From Parabacteroides distasonis ATCC 8503 (lineage in GTDB: Bacteria; Bacteroidota; Bacteroidia; Bacteroidales; Tannerellaceae): DNA of 64,000 nt. The notes under the pieces are model-generated. The model did no database searches. It saw only the letters and a program-made list of their open reading frames with translations, and was not told where the DNA came from. Shown piece by piece: positions 34,804 through 44,961 of the stretch (position 1 is the stretch's first letter; each line of letters starts with the position of its first letter). The DNA is taken from the NCBI RefSeq assembly GCF_000012845.1, contig NC_009615.1, positions 519,501 through 583,500 on the forward strand, read 5' to 3'. The position numbers were made by a program, and so were the translations under genes.

Positions 34804-36132
34804 ATGGAAACTTTTTTGATTAAGGCGTTACAGCTCATCTTGAGCTTATCGATACTGGTGATTGTCCACGAGTTCGGGCATTTTATCTTCGCCCGGATTT
34901 TCAAGGTGCGGGTAGAGAAGTTCTACCTCTTCTTCGATCCGTGGTTCTCGCTATTCAAGTACAAGCCGAAAAACAGTGACACGGAATACGGCGTAGGCTG
35001 GCTTCCGTTGGGAGGATATTGTAAGATCTCCGGTATGATCGACGAGAGTATGGACAAGGAGGCGATGGCCCAGCCGCCCAAGCCTTACGAGTTCCGCTCC
35101 AAGCCGGCCGGACAGCGTTTGATGATTATGGTAGCGGGCGTGGTGTTCAACTTCTTGCTGGCTTTGTTTATTTATTCCATGATATTGTTTACGTGGGGCG
35201 ATACGTACTTGCCCTTGAAGAACATGAAGATGGGTATGAATTATAGCGAGACGTTCCAGAACGTCGGTTTTCAGGACGGTGATATCTTGCTGAGAGCGGA
35301 CAATGAGGAGTTGGAGCGTTTCGGTAGCGACAGTTTCCGCAAGGTGGTGGAGGCAAAGACCGTGACGGTGCTCCGTGACGGGCGGGAGACCGTGATCTCC
35401 ATACCGGAGGATATGATGCAACGTTGCATGCGTGACGGAAAAGGCTTCGCCGATCCTTTGCGTATCCCGATGGTTGTTCGTGAGCTTCCCGACAAGAATG
35501 CCCCGGCGGCTCTTGCCGGCATGCAGCCGAAGGATAGCGTGGTGGCTATTAACGGTGTGGCTACCCCGACGTTTTATGATGCCTCTGGGTTATTGTCAGA
35601 GAATAAGGGTGAAGAGGTGACAGTAGATTTCTACCGGAACGGCCAGTTGGAGTCCTTGACCATGAGGACGGACTCGGCCGGGAAAATTGGCGTAGCGGTG
35701 ATGTTGCCTACGGATCTCTATCAGACCGTGACCCGCAAATACGGTTTCTTCGAGTCGTTCCCCGCCGGTATTAAATTAGGTATTAATACCTTGAAGGGAT
35801 ATGTGAACGACATGAAATATGTGTTTACGAAGGAAGGTGCCTCCAGTTTGGGCGGTTTCGGTACGATCGGCGGATTGTTCCCGTCTGTCTGGGATTGGCG
35901 GATTTTCTGGGAACGTACGGCTTTCCTATCTATCATCTTGGCGTTCATGAATATCTTGCCGATTCCGGCCTTGGATGGCGGACACGTGATGTTCTTGATC
36001 TATGAGGTAGTGGCCCGTCGCAAACCGAGCGATAAATTCCTAGAGTATGCCCAAATGGCAGGTATGTTTATCCTGTTCGCTTTATTGATCTATGCGAATG
36101 GAAATGACATCTTCCGCTTCTTCTTCAAGTAG
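34804..36132 (+). CDS. rseP: RIP metalloprotease RseP (site-2 protease)
   Basis: A 442-residue inner-membrane zinc protease. HEFGH (H22, E23, H26) lies in the first transmembrane helix, two PDZ-like regions occupy about residues 150-300, and the second metal motif is in NILPIPALDGGHVMF near 385. It cleaves membrane-embedded substrates such as anti-sigma factors or leftover signal peptides. It is the last gene of the plus-strand operon and ends before a strong terminator. Confidence 0.95.
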   Translation: METFLIKALQLILSLSILVIVHEFGHFIFARIFKVRVEKFYLFFDPWFSLFKYKPKNSDTEYGVGWLPLGGYCKISGMIDESMDKEAMAQPPKPYEFRSKPAGQRLMIMVAGVVFNFLLALFIYSMILFTWGDTYLPLKNMKMGMNYSETFQNVGFQDGDILLRADNEELERFGSDSFRKVVEAKTVTVLRDGRETVISIPEDMMQRCMRDGKGFADPLRIPMVVRELPDKNAPAALAGMQPKDSVVAINGVATPTFYDASGLLSENKGEEVTVDFYRNGQLESLTMRTDSAGKIGVAVMLPTDLYQTVTRKYGFFESFPAGIKLGINTLKGYVNDMKYVFTKEGASSLGGFGTIGGLFPSVWDWRIFWERTAFLSIILAFMNILPIPALDGGHVMFLIYEVVARRKPSDKFLEYAQMAGMFILFALLIYANGNDIFRFFFK

Positions 36133-36160
36133 CGTATGTCTCTACAGCTAGATACAAAAA

Positions 36161-36202
36161 ACCTCCCGGATCACTTTTCTATGTGATCCGGGAGGTTTTT
36201 TT
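36161..36202. terminator. Strong bidirectional terminator between rseP and TPR gene
   Basis: ACCTCCCGGATCAC (36161-36174) pairs perfectly with 36183-36196 around an 8-nt loop. A T tract follows (36196-36202) and an A tract precedes, so it serves both the plus-strand operon and the convergent minus-strand gene. Confidence 0.92.
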
Positions 36203-36223
36203 GTATGAATAAAGTCCTCTTTC

Positions 36224-36967
36224 TTATTTCAGGATGTCGTTGATAGAAGCGAGGATCTTCTTGGAGTTCTCGTCTTTCGGGTCGAGTTCGACTGCCTTTG
36301 TCAAATATTCTTTCGCTTGCTTGAAGTCTTTGTCGGCTTTCGCTTTCTCGGCGTTGTATTTATCCGGCTCGGAAGTAGCGATCGGGGTAGCGGCCTGTAA
36401 TATCTTCGCTCCGTTGCCATACAGCATGGCGCCAAGGCTGTAGTAAGCGTTGCTCTGGTAATCCTTGTTCGATACGGCTAGGACCTCTTTGTACATTTTC
36501 TCGGCACCGGCCAGATCTCCCTTCTTTTGGGCGGCTTGTCCTTGTTTGATGCAGTAACCGTAAAGCAACTTTTCCAGATTGGTCTTATTCTTGTTTCCAT
36601 CGGGAATCACTTTTAATCCCTCTTTTACCGTAGTCAGGAATTCTTCTGTCTTGTTTAAGTTACGGTAAGCCATGGCCTCGCCTACATAAGAGTCGTCTAC
36701 GTTGTAGTTCATCTTAACGGCCATGTCGAAATACTTGGCGGCCTCGGCGTAGTTCTTCGCTTGATTAGCGGCGTATCCGCAATTGAAGATACGGGCCGTG
36801 TCTTGGTAATTGTTTTGTTTCAAGTATTCGCCGTATTTTGTTACGACGGTAGCGTAATCTTTTGCTTTCAAAGCAGCGTCACCTTCATCTCTTAATTTGT
36901 CAGCGTCTTGTGCGAATAGGTTTCCGACACATAGGCATAAAGCCACTAATAAAACAATTTTCTTCAT
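36224..36967 (-). CDS. Exported tetratricopeptide-repeat protein
   Basis: A 247-residue periplasmic protein with a signal peptide (MKKIVLLVALCLCVGNLFAQ). It contains several TPR-like helical repeats: KLRDEGDAALKAKDYATVVTKYGEYLKQ (25-52), IFNCGYAANQAKNYAEAAKYFDMAVKM, GQAAQKKGDLAGAEKMYKEVLAV, and a final KQAKEYLTKAVELDPKDENSKK. It probably acts as a protein-protein scaffold; no partner is indicated. Apparently monocistronic. Confidence 0.85.
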   Translation of the reverse strand: MKKIVLLVALCLCVGNLFAQDADKLRDEGDAALKAKDYATVVTKYGEYLKQNNYQDTARIFNCGYAANQAKNYAEAAKYFDMAVKMNYNVDDSYVGEAMAYRNLNKTEEFLTTVKEGLKVIPDGNKNKTNLEKLLYGYCIKQGQAAQKKGDLAGAEKMYKEVLAVSNKDYQSNAYYSLGAMLYGNGAKILQAATPIATSEPDKYNAEKAKADKDFKQAKEYLTKAVELDPKDENSKKILASINDILK

Positions 36968-37071
36968 GGTAATTATTAAATTTGATTGATTTTGTGCTCT
37001 AAGTTAAGGCGTGCGGGAAAAGAAGCCAAGATATTTTACGTTTTTTAGAAAACAATAAAAATAGAAAACAT

Positions 37072-37098
37072 AAAAAAGGGATTGCCGCAAGCAATCCC
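37072..37098 (-). terminator. Terminator of ald
   Basis: GGGATTGC (37078-37085) pairs with GCAATCCC (37091-37098) around a 5-nt loop; on the minus strand TTTTTT follows. Confidence 0.88.
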
Positions 37099-37122
37099 TA
37101 CTAATGAAAGATTCTTTGGAAC

Positions 37123-38217
37123 TTATGCTTTGAGTGAAGGAAAAGCCTCTGCTACGGCGGGGTAGACAATCTTTCCTTCCACGATGTTTAATCCCAGTTC
37201 TAGGCCCGGATCTTCTTCGCAGGCTTTTTCCCAACCTCTGTCGGCAAGCTTGATCACGTACGGCAGGGTAGCGTTGGTCAAGGCTAACGTGGAAGTCTGC
37301 GGGACCGCTCCCGGAATGTTGGCTACGCAGTAATGGAGGATATCGTCTATCTCATAAACCGGATTGGCGTGCGTAGTCGGATGGGAGGTCTCGAAGCAAC
37401 CGCCTTGATCGATGGCTACATCTACCAATACGCTGCCCGGTTTTAATAATTTCAACATATCCCGGGTGATCAAGTGCGGGGCCTTGGCTCCGGGGATTAA
37501 TACGGCGCCGATCACTAAATCGGTTGTGGGTAATTCCTGTTCGATCGTATGCGTGGAAGAGAACAACGTCTTCACGTTTTTCGGCATCGTCTCGGACAGA
37601 TAGCGTAAGCGGGGAAGCGAGATGTCGGCGATCGTGACATCGGCGCCTAGCCCGGCGGCCATCAAGGCGGCGTTGTGGCCTACCACACCACCGCCTAAAA
37701 CCAATACCTTACCCGGTTTCACGCCCGGCACGCCACCTAGCAATACGCCTTTGCCACCTTGCGGTTTCTCAAGGAAACGAGCGCCTTCCTGTACGGACAT
37801 GCGTCCGGCCACCTCACTCATAGGAATCAAAAGGGGTAACGTATGATCTGGGTTCTCCACGGTCTCGTAAGCCAGACAGATGGAGCCGCTCTTTATCATG
37901 GCAAGGGTGAGAGCCTCGTCGGATGCGAAATGGAAGTAGGTGAAGACAAGCTGTCCTTTGCGTACCAAGGGATATTCGCTGGCGATCGGTTCTTTTACTT
38001 TTACGATCATCTCGGCAATTCCATATACATCCTCAATGGACGGGAGTATCCGGGCCCCTGCCGCCACATAGGCATCATCGGCGAAACCACTGTTTATACC
38101 AGCCGTGTGTTGTACATACACGGTATGACCTCTTTTCACCAACTCTTTGGCTCCGGCGGGAGTAAGAGCTACCCTGTTCTCGTTGTTTTTGATTTCTTTT
38201 GGAATTCCAATAATCAT
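37123..38217 (-). CDS. ald: Alanine dehydrogenase
   Basis: A 364-residue NAD-dependent enzyme that interconverts L-alanine with pyruvate plus ammonia. The sequence opens MIIGIPKEIKNNENRVALTP with the family signature, then YFHFASDEALT, PMSEVAGRMSVQEGARFLE near 135, a Rossmann motif VLVLGGGVVGHNAALMAAGLGADVTIAD near 170, and VDVAIDQGGCFETSHPTTH near 268. Length is normal. It has its own terminator, so probably a single-gene unit. Confidence 0.96.
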   Translation of the reverse strand: MIIGIPKEIKNNENRVALTPAGAKELVKRGHTVYVQHTAGINSGFADDAYVAAGARILPSIEDVYGIAEMIVKVKEPIASEYPLVRKGQLVFTYFHFASDEALTLAMIKSGSICLAYETVENPDHTLPLLIPMSEVAGRMSVQEGARFLEKPQGGKGVLLGGVPGVKPGKVLVLGGGVVGHNAALMAAGLGADVTIADISLPRLRYLSETMPKNVKTLFSSTHTIEQELPTTDLVIGAVLIPGAKAPHLITRDMLKLLKPGSVLVDVAIDQGGCFETSHPTTHANPVYEIDDILHYCVANIPGAVPQTSTLALTNATLPYVIKLADRGWEKACEEDPGLELGLNIVEGKIVYPAVAEAFPSLKA

Positions 38218-38262
38218 AATGGTAGCATTTAATGGGTTTATATGCCTGCAATATACAAAAAA

Positions 38263-38289
38263 GAGGAACAGATTGGTATTCTGTCCCTC
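38263..38289 (-). terminator. Terminator of secA
   Basis: GAGG-A-ACAG (38263-38271) pairs with CTGT-C-CCTC (38281-38289) with one mismatch; T tracts lie on both sides (minus strand TTTTTT). Confidence 0.7.
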
Positions 38290-38313
38290 TTTTTTTATCT
38301 TATTTCTTGTTCC

Positions 38314-41300
38314 TTATAAACCTTGTCCGTGGCAGTTCTTGTATTTCTTGCCACTTCCGCAAGGACATGGATCATTGCGTCCTACTCGTTTCTCGGCACG
38401 GACCGGAGCTTGCTTCGGTTGAGGTGCCTCGGCTTGGGTGTTGTTTCCGCTCAAGTCTGTTTTCTCCGTGCGGTAACGGCTCATATCCTCGTGCTTCTCC
38501 GGGGCGGCCTCTTGTACGGCGATACGTTGACGGGCTCTTTCCTCGGCGATCGCTTGGGCGGCTTGCTGGGCTACGGCCGCTTGACGGGCTTGCATGGCTT
38601 GGCGTTGCTCCTCGGTCGGCTCCTCACGTACCGGGATCTGTCCACGCATCAAGATGGCGGCTGTCTTACGGTTCATGTTGTCTACCATTGTCTTGAACAG
38701 GTTGTAAGATTCAAGTTTGTAGATCAACAAAGGATCCTTGTTCTCGTAGCTAGCGTTTTGTACGGAGTGGCGCAACTCGTCCATCTCACGTAGATGCTCT
38801 TTCCATCCCTCGTCGATCATATGCAATACGATTGATTTCTGGAAGGATTTAACGATTGCCTTACATTCCGTGTCGTAAGCCTCTTTCAGGTTACAAGATA
38901 CATTATACATGCGCTTGCCGTCCGTGATAGGAATCATGATGTTCTCGTACATCGCTCCTTGATTCTCGTACACTTGCTTGATGACCGGGTGAGCGACTTG
39001 CGTCATGCGTTCCATGCGACGTTTATAAGTCTTCAATGCCTCCTCGAACAATTTCTCTACGAGTTGCTCCGGTTTCATGCTCTTGAATTCGTCTTCCGTG
39101 AACGGACTTTCCATGGCGAATGTCTTGAACAATTCTAACTTGAAGCCCTCGAAGTCCTCGGCGTGTTGATCGGCGATAGCCGTAGAAGTATCGTAAATCG
39201 TGTTCAATACGTCCAGACCGATACGCTCTCCCATCAAGGCGTGGCGACGGCGGGTGTAGATTACGTTACGTTGTGAGTTCATCACGTCGTCGTATTCCAA
39301 CAGACGTTTACGGATACCGAAGTTGTTTTCCTCTACCTTCTTCTGGGCACGTTCTACGGACTTGCTCAACATATTGTGCTCCAGAACCTCGCCTTCCTTG
39401 AAACCAAGCTTATCCATCAAGCCGGCGATCTTCTCGGAAGCGAATAAACGCATCAAGTCATCTTCCAGTGAAACGAAGAATACGGAAGAACCCGGGTCTC
39501 CCTGACGTCCGGCACGACCACGTAACTGACGGTCTACACGACGGCTCTCGTGACGTTCCGTACCGATGATCGCCAAACCGCCTGCGTCTTTCACGTCCTT
39601 GGACAGCTTGATATCGGTACCACGACCGGCCATGTTGGTAGCGATCGTAACCGTACTCTTTTGACCCGCCAAGGCCACGATCTCGGCCTCTTTCTGGTGC
39701 AACTTAGCGTTCAATACATTGTGCTGGATCTTACGCATCGTAAGCATACGGCTCAATAACTCGGAGATCTCTACGGATGTCGTACCCACCAATACCGGGC
39801 GGCCTGCCTCCGTCAGCTGAACGATTTCCTCGATAACAGCGTTATATTTCTCACGTTTTGTCTTGTAGATACGATCGTTCATATCGTTACGGGCGATCGG
39901 TCGGTTGGTCGGGATCACTACTACGTCCAATTTGTAGATATCCCAGAACTCGCCTGCTTCCGTCTCCGCCGTACCGGTCATACCGGACAGCTTATGGTAC
40001 ATACGGAAGTAGTTCTGCAAGGTGATCGTGGCGAATGTTTGTGTAGCGGCCTCTACCTTTACACGTTCCTTAGCCTCGATCGCTTGGTGCAGGCCATCGG
40101 AATAACGACGTCCGTCCATGATACGGCCCGTCTGCTCGTCAACGATCATGACCTTGTTGTCCATAACCACGTACTCATCATCCTTCTCAAATAAGGTGTA
40201 AGCTTTCAATAATTGGTTGATGGTATGTACACGCTCGCTCTTGACGGAATAGTTCGCCAATATCTCGTCCTTTTGGGCCTGTTTCTCTTCCTCGGTTCCT
40301 GTCATATTCTCCAATTGGGATAATTGGGAAGTGATATCGGGAAGTACGAAGAAGGTCGGGTCGTCCGTCTTACCGGTCAATAGGTCGATACCTTTATCCG
40401 TCAATTCGATACTGTTGTTCTTCTCGTCGATCACGAAATACAACTCATCGGTCGCCTCGTGCATATGGCGCATATTCTCGGACATGAAATATTCTTCCGT
40501 CTTCAACATTTGAGCTTTTACGCCTTGCTCGCTTAAGAACTTGATCAACGCCTTGTTGCGGGGATATCCCTTGAAGGAGCGGTACAGAAGGATAGAGCCT
40601 TCCTCAACGACCTTCTGGTCATCGCTAGCCATTTTCTTCTTGGCCTCGATCAATAATTTGGAGCAAAGGTCTTTCTGCGCGTTCACGACAACCTCCACGT
40701 TCGGGCGGAATTGCTCGAATAATTGTTCCTCGCCACGAGGGATCGGTCCGGAGATGATCAGCGGCGTACGAGCGTCATCGATCAATACGGAGTCCACCTC
40801 ATCGACGATGGAGTAGTTATGCTTGCGTTGTACCAAGTCTTTCGGGCTGATCGCCATATTGTCGCGCAAGTAGTCGAAACCGAACTCGTTGTTCGTACCG
40901 AACGTGATATCCGCCTCGTAAGCCTTACGGCGAGCCTCGGAGTTCGGCTGGTGCTTGTCGATACAGTCTACGGAAAGCCCGTGGAACATATAAAGCGGTC
41001 CCATCCACTCGGAGTCACGTTTTGACAAGTAATCATTCACGGTTACCACGTGTACACCGTTACGTGTCAAGGCGTTCAAGAATACCGGAAGGGTAGCCAC
41101 CAAGGTCTTACCTTCACCGGTAGCCATCTCGGCGATCTTACCTTTATGAAGAACGACGCCACCGAATAGCTGAACGTCGTAATGGATCATATCCCAAGTG
41201 ATCTCGTTACCACCGGCTTTCCAGTGATTGGCGTAGATCGCCTTATCGTCCTCGATGCGGACAAAGTCGAAACGAGCGGCCAGATCCCGGTCGAATTGGT

Positions 41301-41694
41301 TAGCGGTAACTACCACTTCCTCATTCTCGGCGAAACGGCGGGCCGTATCTTTCATGATGGCGAATACCTCGGGCAAGGATTGCTCCAGTACTACTTCCAT
41401 CTTGTCCGTGATGGCTTTCTCAATTTTATCTACCTCGGCCCAGATCGCCTCACGTTCTTCCAGTTCCTTATCCTCGATGCCTTTGCGAAGCTCTTCCACT
41501 TGCGCTTTCTCCTCGGCTACGTAGTCTTGGATACGTTGTTTGATCTCATCTGTTTTCGCACGCAACTCGTCGTTCGAGAGTGCCTTGATTGACGGATATA
41601 CGGCCTTTACCTTATCTACGTAAGGTGTGATTTCTTTAAGGTCACGCTGCGACTTATTGCCGAACAGCTTCGTCATAAACTCATTAAATCCCAT
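38314..41694 (-). CDS. secA: Preprotein translocase ATPase SecA
   Basis: A 1126-residue motor of the Sec pathway. [25 protein letters not shown] (Walker A, near residue 190), the [19 protein letters not shown]alker B region near 300, [14 protein letters not shown] near 690 and [18 protein letters not shown] near 735 are all present. The tail ends in the zinc-binding SEC-C motif [20 protein letters not shown]. It is longer than E. coli SecA (901 aa), with insertions in the first ATPase domain and the C-terminal linker, as usual in Bacteroidetes. Confidence 0.98.
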   Translation of the reverse strand: MGFNEFMTKLFGNKSQRDLKEITPYVDKVKAVYPSIKALSNDELRAKTDEIKQRIQDYVAEEKAQVEELRKGIEDKELEEREAIWAEVDKIEKAITDKMEVVLEQSLPEVFAIMKDTARRFAENEEVVVTANQFDRDLAARFDFVRIEDDKAIYANHWKAGGNEITWDMIHYDVQLFGGVVLHKGKIAEMATGEGKTLVATLPVFLNALTRNGVHVVTVNDYLSKRDSEWMGPLYMFHGLSVDCIDKHQPNSEARRKAYEADITFGTNNEFGFDYLRDNMAISPKDLVQRKHNYSIVDEVDSVLIDDARTPLIISGPIPRGEEQLFEQFRPNVEVVVNAQKDLCSKLLIEAKKKMASDDQKVVEEGSILLYRSFKGYPRNKALIKFLSEQGVKAQMLKTEEYFMSENMRHMHEATDELYFVIDEKNNSIELTDKGIDLLTGKTDDPTFFVLPDITSQLSQLENMTGTEEEKQAQKDEILANYSVKSERVHTINQLLKAYTLFEKDDEYVVMDNKVMIVDEQTGRIMDGRRYSDGLHQAIEAKERVKVEAATQTFATITLQNYFRMYHKLSGMTGTAETEAGEFWDIYKLDVVVIPTNRPIARNDMNDRIYKTKREKYNAVIEEIVQLTEAGRPVLVGTTSVEISELLSRMLTMRKIQHNVLNAKLHQKEAEIVALAGQKSTVTIATNMAGRGTDIKLSKDVKDAGGLAIIGTERHESRRVDRQLRGRAGRQGDPGSSVFFVSLEDDLMRLFASEKIAGLMDKLGFKEGEVLEHNMLSKSVERAQKKVEENNFGIRKRLLEYDDVMNSQRNVIYTRRRHALMGERIGLDVLNTIYDTSTAIADQHAEDFEGFKLELFKTFAMESPFTEDEFKSMKPEQLVEKLFEEALKTYKRRMERMTQVAHPVIKQVYENQGAMYENIMIPITDGKRMYNVSCNLKEAYDTECKAIVKSFQKSIVLHMIDEGWKEHLREMDELRHSVQNASYENKDPLLIYKLESYNLFKTMVDNMNRKTAAILMRGQIPVREEPTEEQRQAMQARQAAVAQQAAQAIAEERARQRIAVQEAAPEKHEDMSRYRTEKTDLSGNNTQAEAPQPKQAPVRAEKRVGRNDPCPCGSGKKYKNCHGQGL

Positions 41695-41828
41695 GATTCT
41701 TATGTTAATGGATAGTTGAGCAACTATCGTCTGTTATTACTTTGTTGTTTGAATAATTAGATAATAATAAATAGAAAGAAGAGCCACACAACCCTTGATA
41801 ATTATCAACTTTAATAATCAATTCTCTA

Positions 41829-43415
41829 TTATTTGGTTGTCAGCTCCCAGAGCGGCAAGCTTTGCGTAGCGTTTGGTGGCCTGATTCTTAGCACATGGGT
41901 TACCGTGGGGGCTACCTCAGTGGCCTTGACTTCGCGGTAGATATGTTGGGGTTTCAACCCGTTGCCCATAAATACCAGCGGGGTGATAACAGCATTATTG
42001 CGTATAATCTTGACTTTTTCTTTCGGATTGTCGAGGTTCACTTTCCAACCGGGTTGCAACTCGATGATCAGATCGCCCCGTCTCAGATGGTGCGTACCTT
42101 GACGGAACTTGGCGGTTCCCTCGTTCCAGTCACCCGTAAGCAAGCTTCTACCCGTAGTGACGAGTTGTACGCCACTAAATTCCTGTATGAATTCGGCGGC
42201 CTTGTTCTGTAAAGTCGTCAAATCCAGCTTGGCGTCTTCTATCGCCTTGCGGTTCAAGTAGATCTGGTTGTCGTAGTATCCTTGTACCCAGCTGGTATGT
42301 TGGCCGTAAATGGCCATCAAGTACATATTAAGCAGGGCTAGACAACGTTTCGGGTGAAACTCGCCACCGTTCACCATCAAGCCGTCCGGATAAGACTCCT
42401 CGCTTTTATAATAACCGGAACCGGTGAAGACTACCAATGTATTGGCCAAGCCCACTTTCTTGTCGATCGTATCCAATAGCTTCTCGATGTCTTGATCGAG
42501 TTGGTAATACGTATCTTGAATCTCCCGGGTGTATTCCTTGCTCATCGTACCCCGGTAATTGCCCGCGTAGTACGTGATAGACAACATATCCGGGCAACTG
42601 CGTGTACCAAACCCTCCGTACTCTAGGAACTGGAGGGCCAAACGATTGATCTCCTTATTGATGAACGGCGAGGTCTTCAGGTGCGGATAGCAGTTCGCAA
42701 ACTTCTCGCTGAACGTATAGCGGAAAGGTAGATCGTCTAATACGTAAGGAAAGGCATTGTATTTCTCCATTGGAAGGGTAGGAGTCCATACCATGGTTTC
42801 CAAGCGTGACGCCAAAGATTCCGGGCCGTTATTATAGCGGTCTACGTACCAAGGGATTCCCTTATAATACGTCGTGGTAGCCCATTTCCCGTTGGTGTTA
42901 TCCATCCAGAAAGCTCCGTTCGCCGCATGTCCGGCGGAAAGGATGGCGCTCTCGGCATCCGGGGCGATGGAATATACGTCGCTTCTTCCTTGAGAGGCGA
43001 TTTTCAACTCGTCGCCGATCGTGGAACTGAATAAATTCTTGGGCGAATAATTCTCTTTCGTGTAATTACCCAGATATTCGGGATCATTTAAGATCGAGAC
43101 CTCTTTCTCTTTCTCGAAATCAAATGTCTTATCTCCGGCGATACCGCTGAAGCAAGGGTTGCTTCCGGTAAAAAGAGTCGCGAACGCGCTGGCTTGGTCT
43201 ATGTCAGAGAACTCGAAGCGGATATTGTTATACACCAACCCCTCGTTCATCAAACGCTTGAAGCCCCGTTCGCCAAATGTATTATAAAAGTATTCTATAT
43301 AGTCGCCCCTTAGCTGATCCACAGTAATACATACCACCAATTTGGGGGTACGCTGCTGCGCCTCAAGGTTTGTTACCACGAGGATAGCGATAAGTGACGT
43401 TATAATTTTTCTCAT
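41829..43415 (-). CDS. Alkaline-phosphatase-superfamily protein, predicted pseudoenzyme
   Basis: About 528 residues from the ATG at 43415, with a signal peptide (MRKIITSLIAILVVTNLEAQ). The overall pattern follows the PafA-type alkaline phosphatases: VVCITVDQLRGDY (D33 matches metal ligand D38), the ATLFTGSNPCFSGIAG region, and ILSAGHAANGAFWMD. However, the position of the nucleophile T79 is Q74, N100 is D95, the K162/R164 pair reads D153/E155, and the usual TADHG near residue 355 reads TGSGYY. It is therefore probably not a phosphatase. The start overlaps the stop of the Lnb-like gene (43412-43415). Confidence 0.82.
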   Translation of the reverse strand: MRKIITSLIAILVVTNLEAQQRTPKLVVCITVDQLRGDYIEYFYNTFGERGFKRLMNEGLVYNNIRFEFSDIDQASAFATLFTGSNPCFSGIAGDKTFDFEKEKEVSILNDPEYLGNYTKENYSPKNLFSSTIGDELKIASQGRSDVYSIAPDAESAILSAGHAANGAFWMDNTNGKWATTTYYKGIPWYVDRYNNGPESLASRLETMVWTPTLPMEKYNAFPYVLDDLPFRYTFSEKFANCYPHLKTSPFINKEINRLALQFLEYGGFGTRSCPDMLSITYYAGNYRGTMSKEYTREIQDTYYQLDQDIEKLLDTIDKKVGLANTLVVFTGSGYYKSEESYPDGLMVNGGEFHPKRCLALLNMYLMAIYGQHTSWVQGYYDNQIYLNRKAIEDAKLDLTTLQNKAAEFIQEFSGVQLVTTGRSLLTGDWNEGTAKFRQGTHHLRRGDLIIELQPGWKVNLDNPKEKVKIIRNNAVITPLVFMGNGLKPQHIYREVKATEVAPTVTHVLRIRPPNATQSLPLWELTTK

Positions 43416-44599
43416 CCGATTCTCCATATCTTTCTGTAAACACCCCAACCCGAACGAACCCAAATCGAGGCTACAAGCGGAATAAAGGCACTGTTTAGAT
43501 GTTGCGGAATGAAATGCCATCCCAGTAACATCAGCGTAAGCGCCGCAAAGTTAATAAAATGATAGTAATATGCAGCCTTCTTCAGCTTTTTTACGCAAAA
43601 CAAAATAACAGCGATCAAATCGAGCGGCTGTAACCATACCAAAGACCAGTTCGGCCACGTGCAGGGATGGACGGATATGAAGCTAAGAAAGAAGAGGATG
43701 ACACCTCCGGCTCCGGCTACCGAGAAAAGGACACAATCCACCCACAGGAAGTATTTTTTTTTGCGCCATTCGATCCAAGTAAGCCCTAAAACGATTCCGA
43801 ACAGAAGCCAAGTGCAGACTAAAGGGGTGAATAAATCCCAGATATCTTTTTCCGGCTCGTCGGCTTCCCCGGCTCCGATCACGTGGGTCTCGCTCACCAA
43901 TGGGCGGATTGTCCCGTCCGGGCCCGTGATGGTGGCTTTAGAGAACGCTTCTTTTAGATAAGGGGGGAGGAAGAGCATCTCGTGCTGGGTGGCCTCCCGG
44001 TCGGTGGGGCTGCCTAGCGCTAGGTCGCATCCGAATGTGAGCCACGGATGGTTTCGGGTACAATAATTAATAAGATCCCGGAAGGTCTGGGATTGATAGG
44101 GATACTGATAATCGACGCTCCCGTTGATCTCCTTTTCCAAGATCGCGGCAGGGCGGGTAGCGCAATTATCGAAGAAGAAGTTATAACGATATACCCTGTT
44201 CTCCGGCCTGTAATTGATAAGCAGGGCGTCCCATATATGCTCTTTCTCTTCTTGGGTGAGGTTCAATACTTGTTCCGTGATATCGCTGCCCCGCATTTGG
44301 TACTCGATCACGTAGTCTTGGAAATCGGCTACTCCCAGTTTATAATCCGTCTCTCCTTTAGCGAATCGGTAGATAAAATTAGGTTTGGAGAAATCAAATA
44401 TACCGTAATTGAATATATAATCTATATTTTGCTTGGGATCGTATATGCGTAGAGCGGCATGCCCGTACACGGTGAATACCTCTTCATCGTACGGTGCGCT
44501 GGTCATCAGACTGATACGGGCTTCCTCGCTCAGTTTGGGTTGCGCCATCGCCGATAGGGAAAGAATCCCCAGCAGGAATAGAAATATGCTTTTTGTCAT
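43412..44599 (-). CDS. Lnb-type (DUF4105) lipoprotein N-acyltransferase candidate
   Basis: A 395-residue protein: signal sequence (MTKSIFLFLLGILSLSAMAQ), a periplasmic DUF4105 domain of about 230 residues now associated with lipoprotein N-acylation in Bacteroides (Lnb), and a C-terminal part with about five transmembrane helices. Possible catalytic residues are H47 in TVYGHAALRIYD and C146 in FFFDNCATRPA. It would add the third acyl chain to diacylated lipoproteins, replacing Lnt. The start at 44599 is supported by a -7 element at 44621-44628, which lies inside the longer frame. It is translationally coupled to the downstream phosphatase-like gene. Confidence 0.75.
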   Translation of the reverse strand: MTKSIFLFLLGILSLSAMAQPKLSEEARISLMTSAPYDEEVFTVYGHAALRIYDPKQNIDYIFNYGIFDFSKPNFIYRFAKGETDYKLGVADFQDYVIEYQMRGSDITEQVLNLTQEEKEHIWDALLINYRPENRVYRYNFFFDNCATRPAAILEKEINGSVDYQYPYQSQTFRDLINYCTRNHPWLTFGCDLALGSPTDREATQHEMLFLPPYLKEAFSKATITGPDGTIRPLVSETHVIGAGEADEPEKDIWDLFTPLVCTWLLFGIVLGLTWIEWRKKKYFLWVDCVLFSVAGAGGVILFFLSFISVHPCTWPNWSLVWLQPLDLIAVILFCVKKLKKAAYYYHFINFAALTLMLLGWHFIPQHLNSAFIPLVASIWVRSGWGVYRKIWRIG

Positions 44600-44620
44600 T
44601 CTCTTCTTGATTATTTGACG

Positions 44621-44628
44621 CAAAGGTA
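44621..44628 (-). promoter_or_regulatory. -7 element TACCTTTG of the Lnb-like gene
   Basis: The minus strand reads TACCTTTG, ending 21 bp upstream of the ATG at 44599. The upstream -33 position reads TTTA, a partial match. Confidence 0.6.
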
Positions 44629-44780
44629 GATTATTTTTCTTAAACAGTATAGATCGTTTAAGCATAACATATGGCTTTATGTCGAGAAAAGAGATAGCTT
44701 TGTTTTTATTATAAAGGGAAAAGGAAACTTGGTTACGTCTTTGATTATAAGAGTGTTGCAGTTTTTGCGGATTTTTTTTT

Positions 44781-44884
44781 AAGAAACTTTAGTTTCTTCT
44801 AGGGAAAACAAAAGTTTTCCTATGAGGAAACAGAAGTTTCCCTTGCACAAAACTCTAGTTTCTAGCTAGAGAAACAGACGTTGC
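44781..44884. repeat. Five 22-bp tandem repeats with GAAAC-n4-GTTTC core
   Basis: The last C of (A)AAAC falls at 44787, 44809, 44831, 44853 and 44875, exactly 22 bp apart, each followed four bases later by GTTT (GTT in the last unit). Each unit is a small inverted repeat such as GAAACAGAAGTTTC. The array fills the gap between the Lnb-like gene promoter and the tRNA-Gly terminator. Confidence 0.8.
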
Positions 44885-44916
44885 TTTTAGAAGGAGCATT
44901 GAGGAGATAAAACAAA

Positions 44917-44952
44917 ATTAGGCGACCATCCTTATTTGGATAATCGCCTAAT
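44917..44952 (-). terminator. Terminator of tRNA-Gly
   Basis: ATTAGGCGA (44917-44925) pairs with TCGCCTAAT (44944-44952), with an inner CCATCC/GGATAA extension. On the minus strand TTTGTTTT follows. Confidence 0.85.
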
Positions 44953-44961
44953 GCCTGATAG

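Noticed and set aside
43413..43520. Upstream extension of the phosphatase-like protein to 43520
   Set aside because: The extra residues have no signal peptide and overlap the Lnb-like gene; MRKIITSL at 43415 gives a normal signal sequence.
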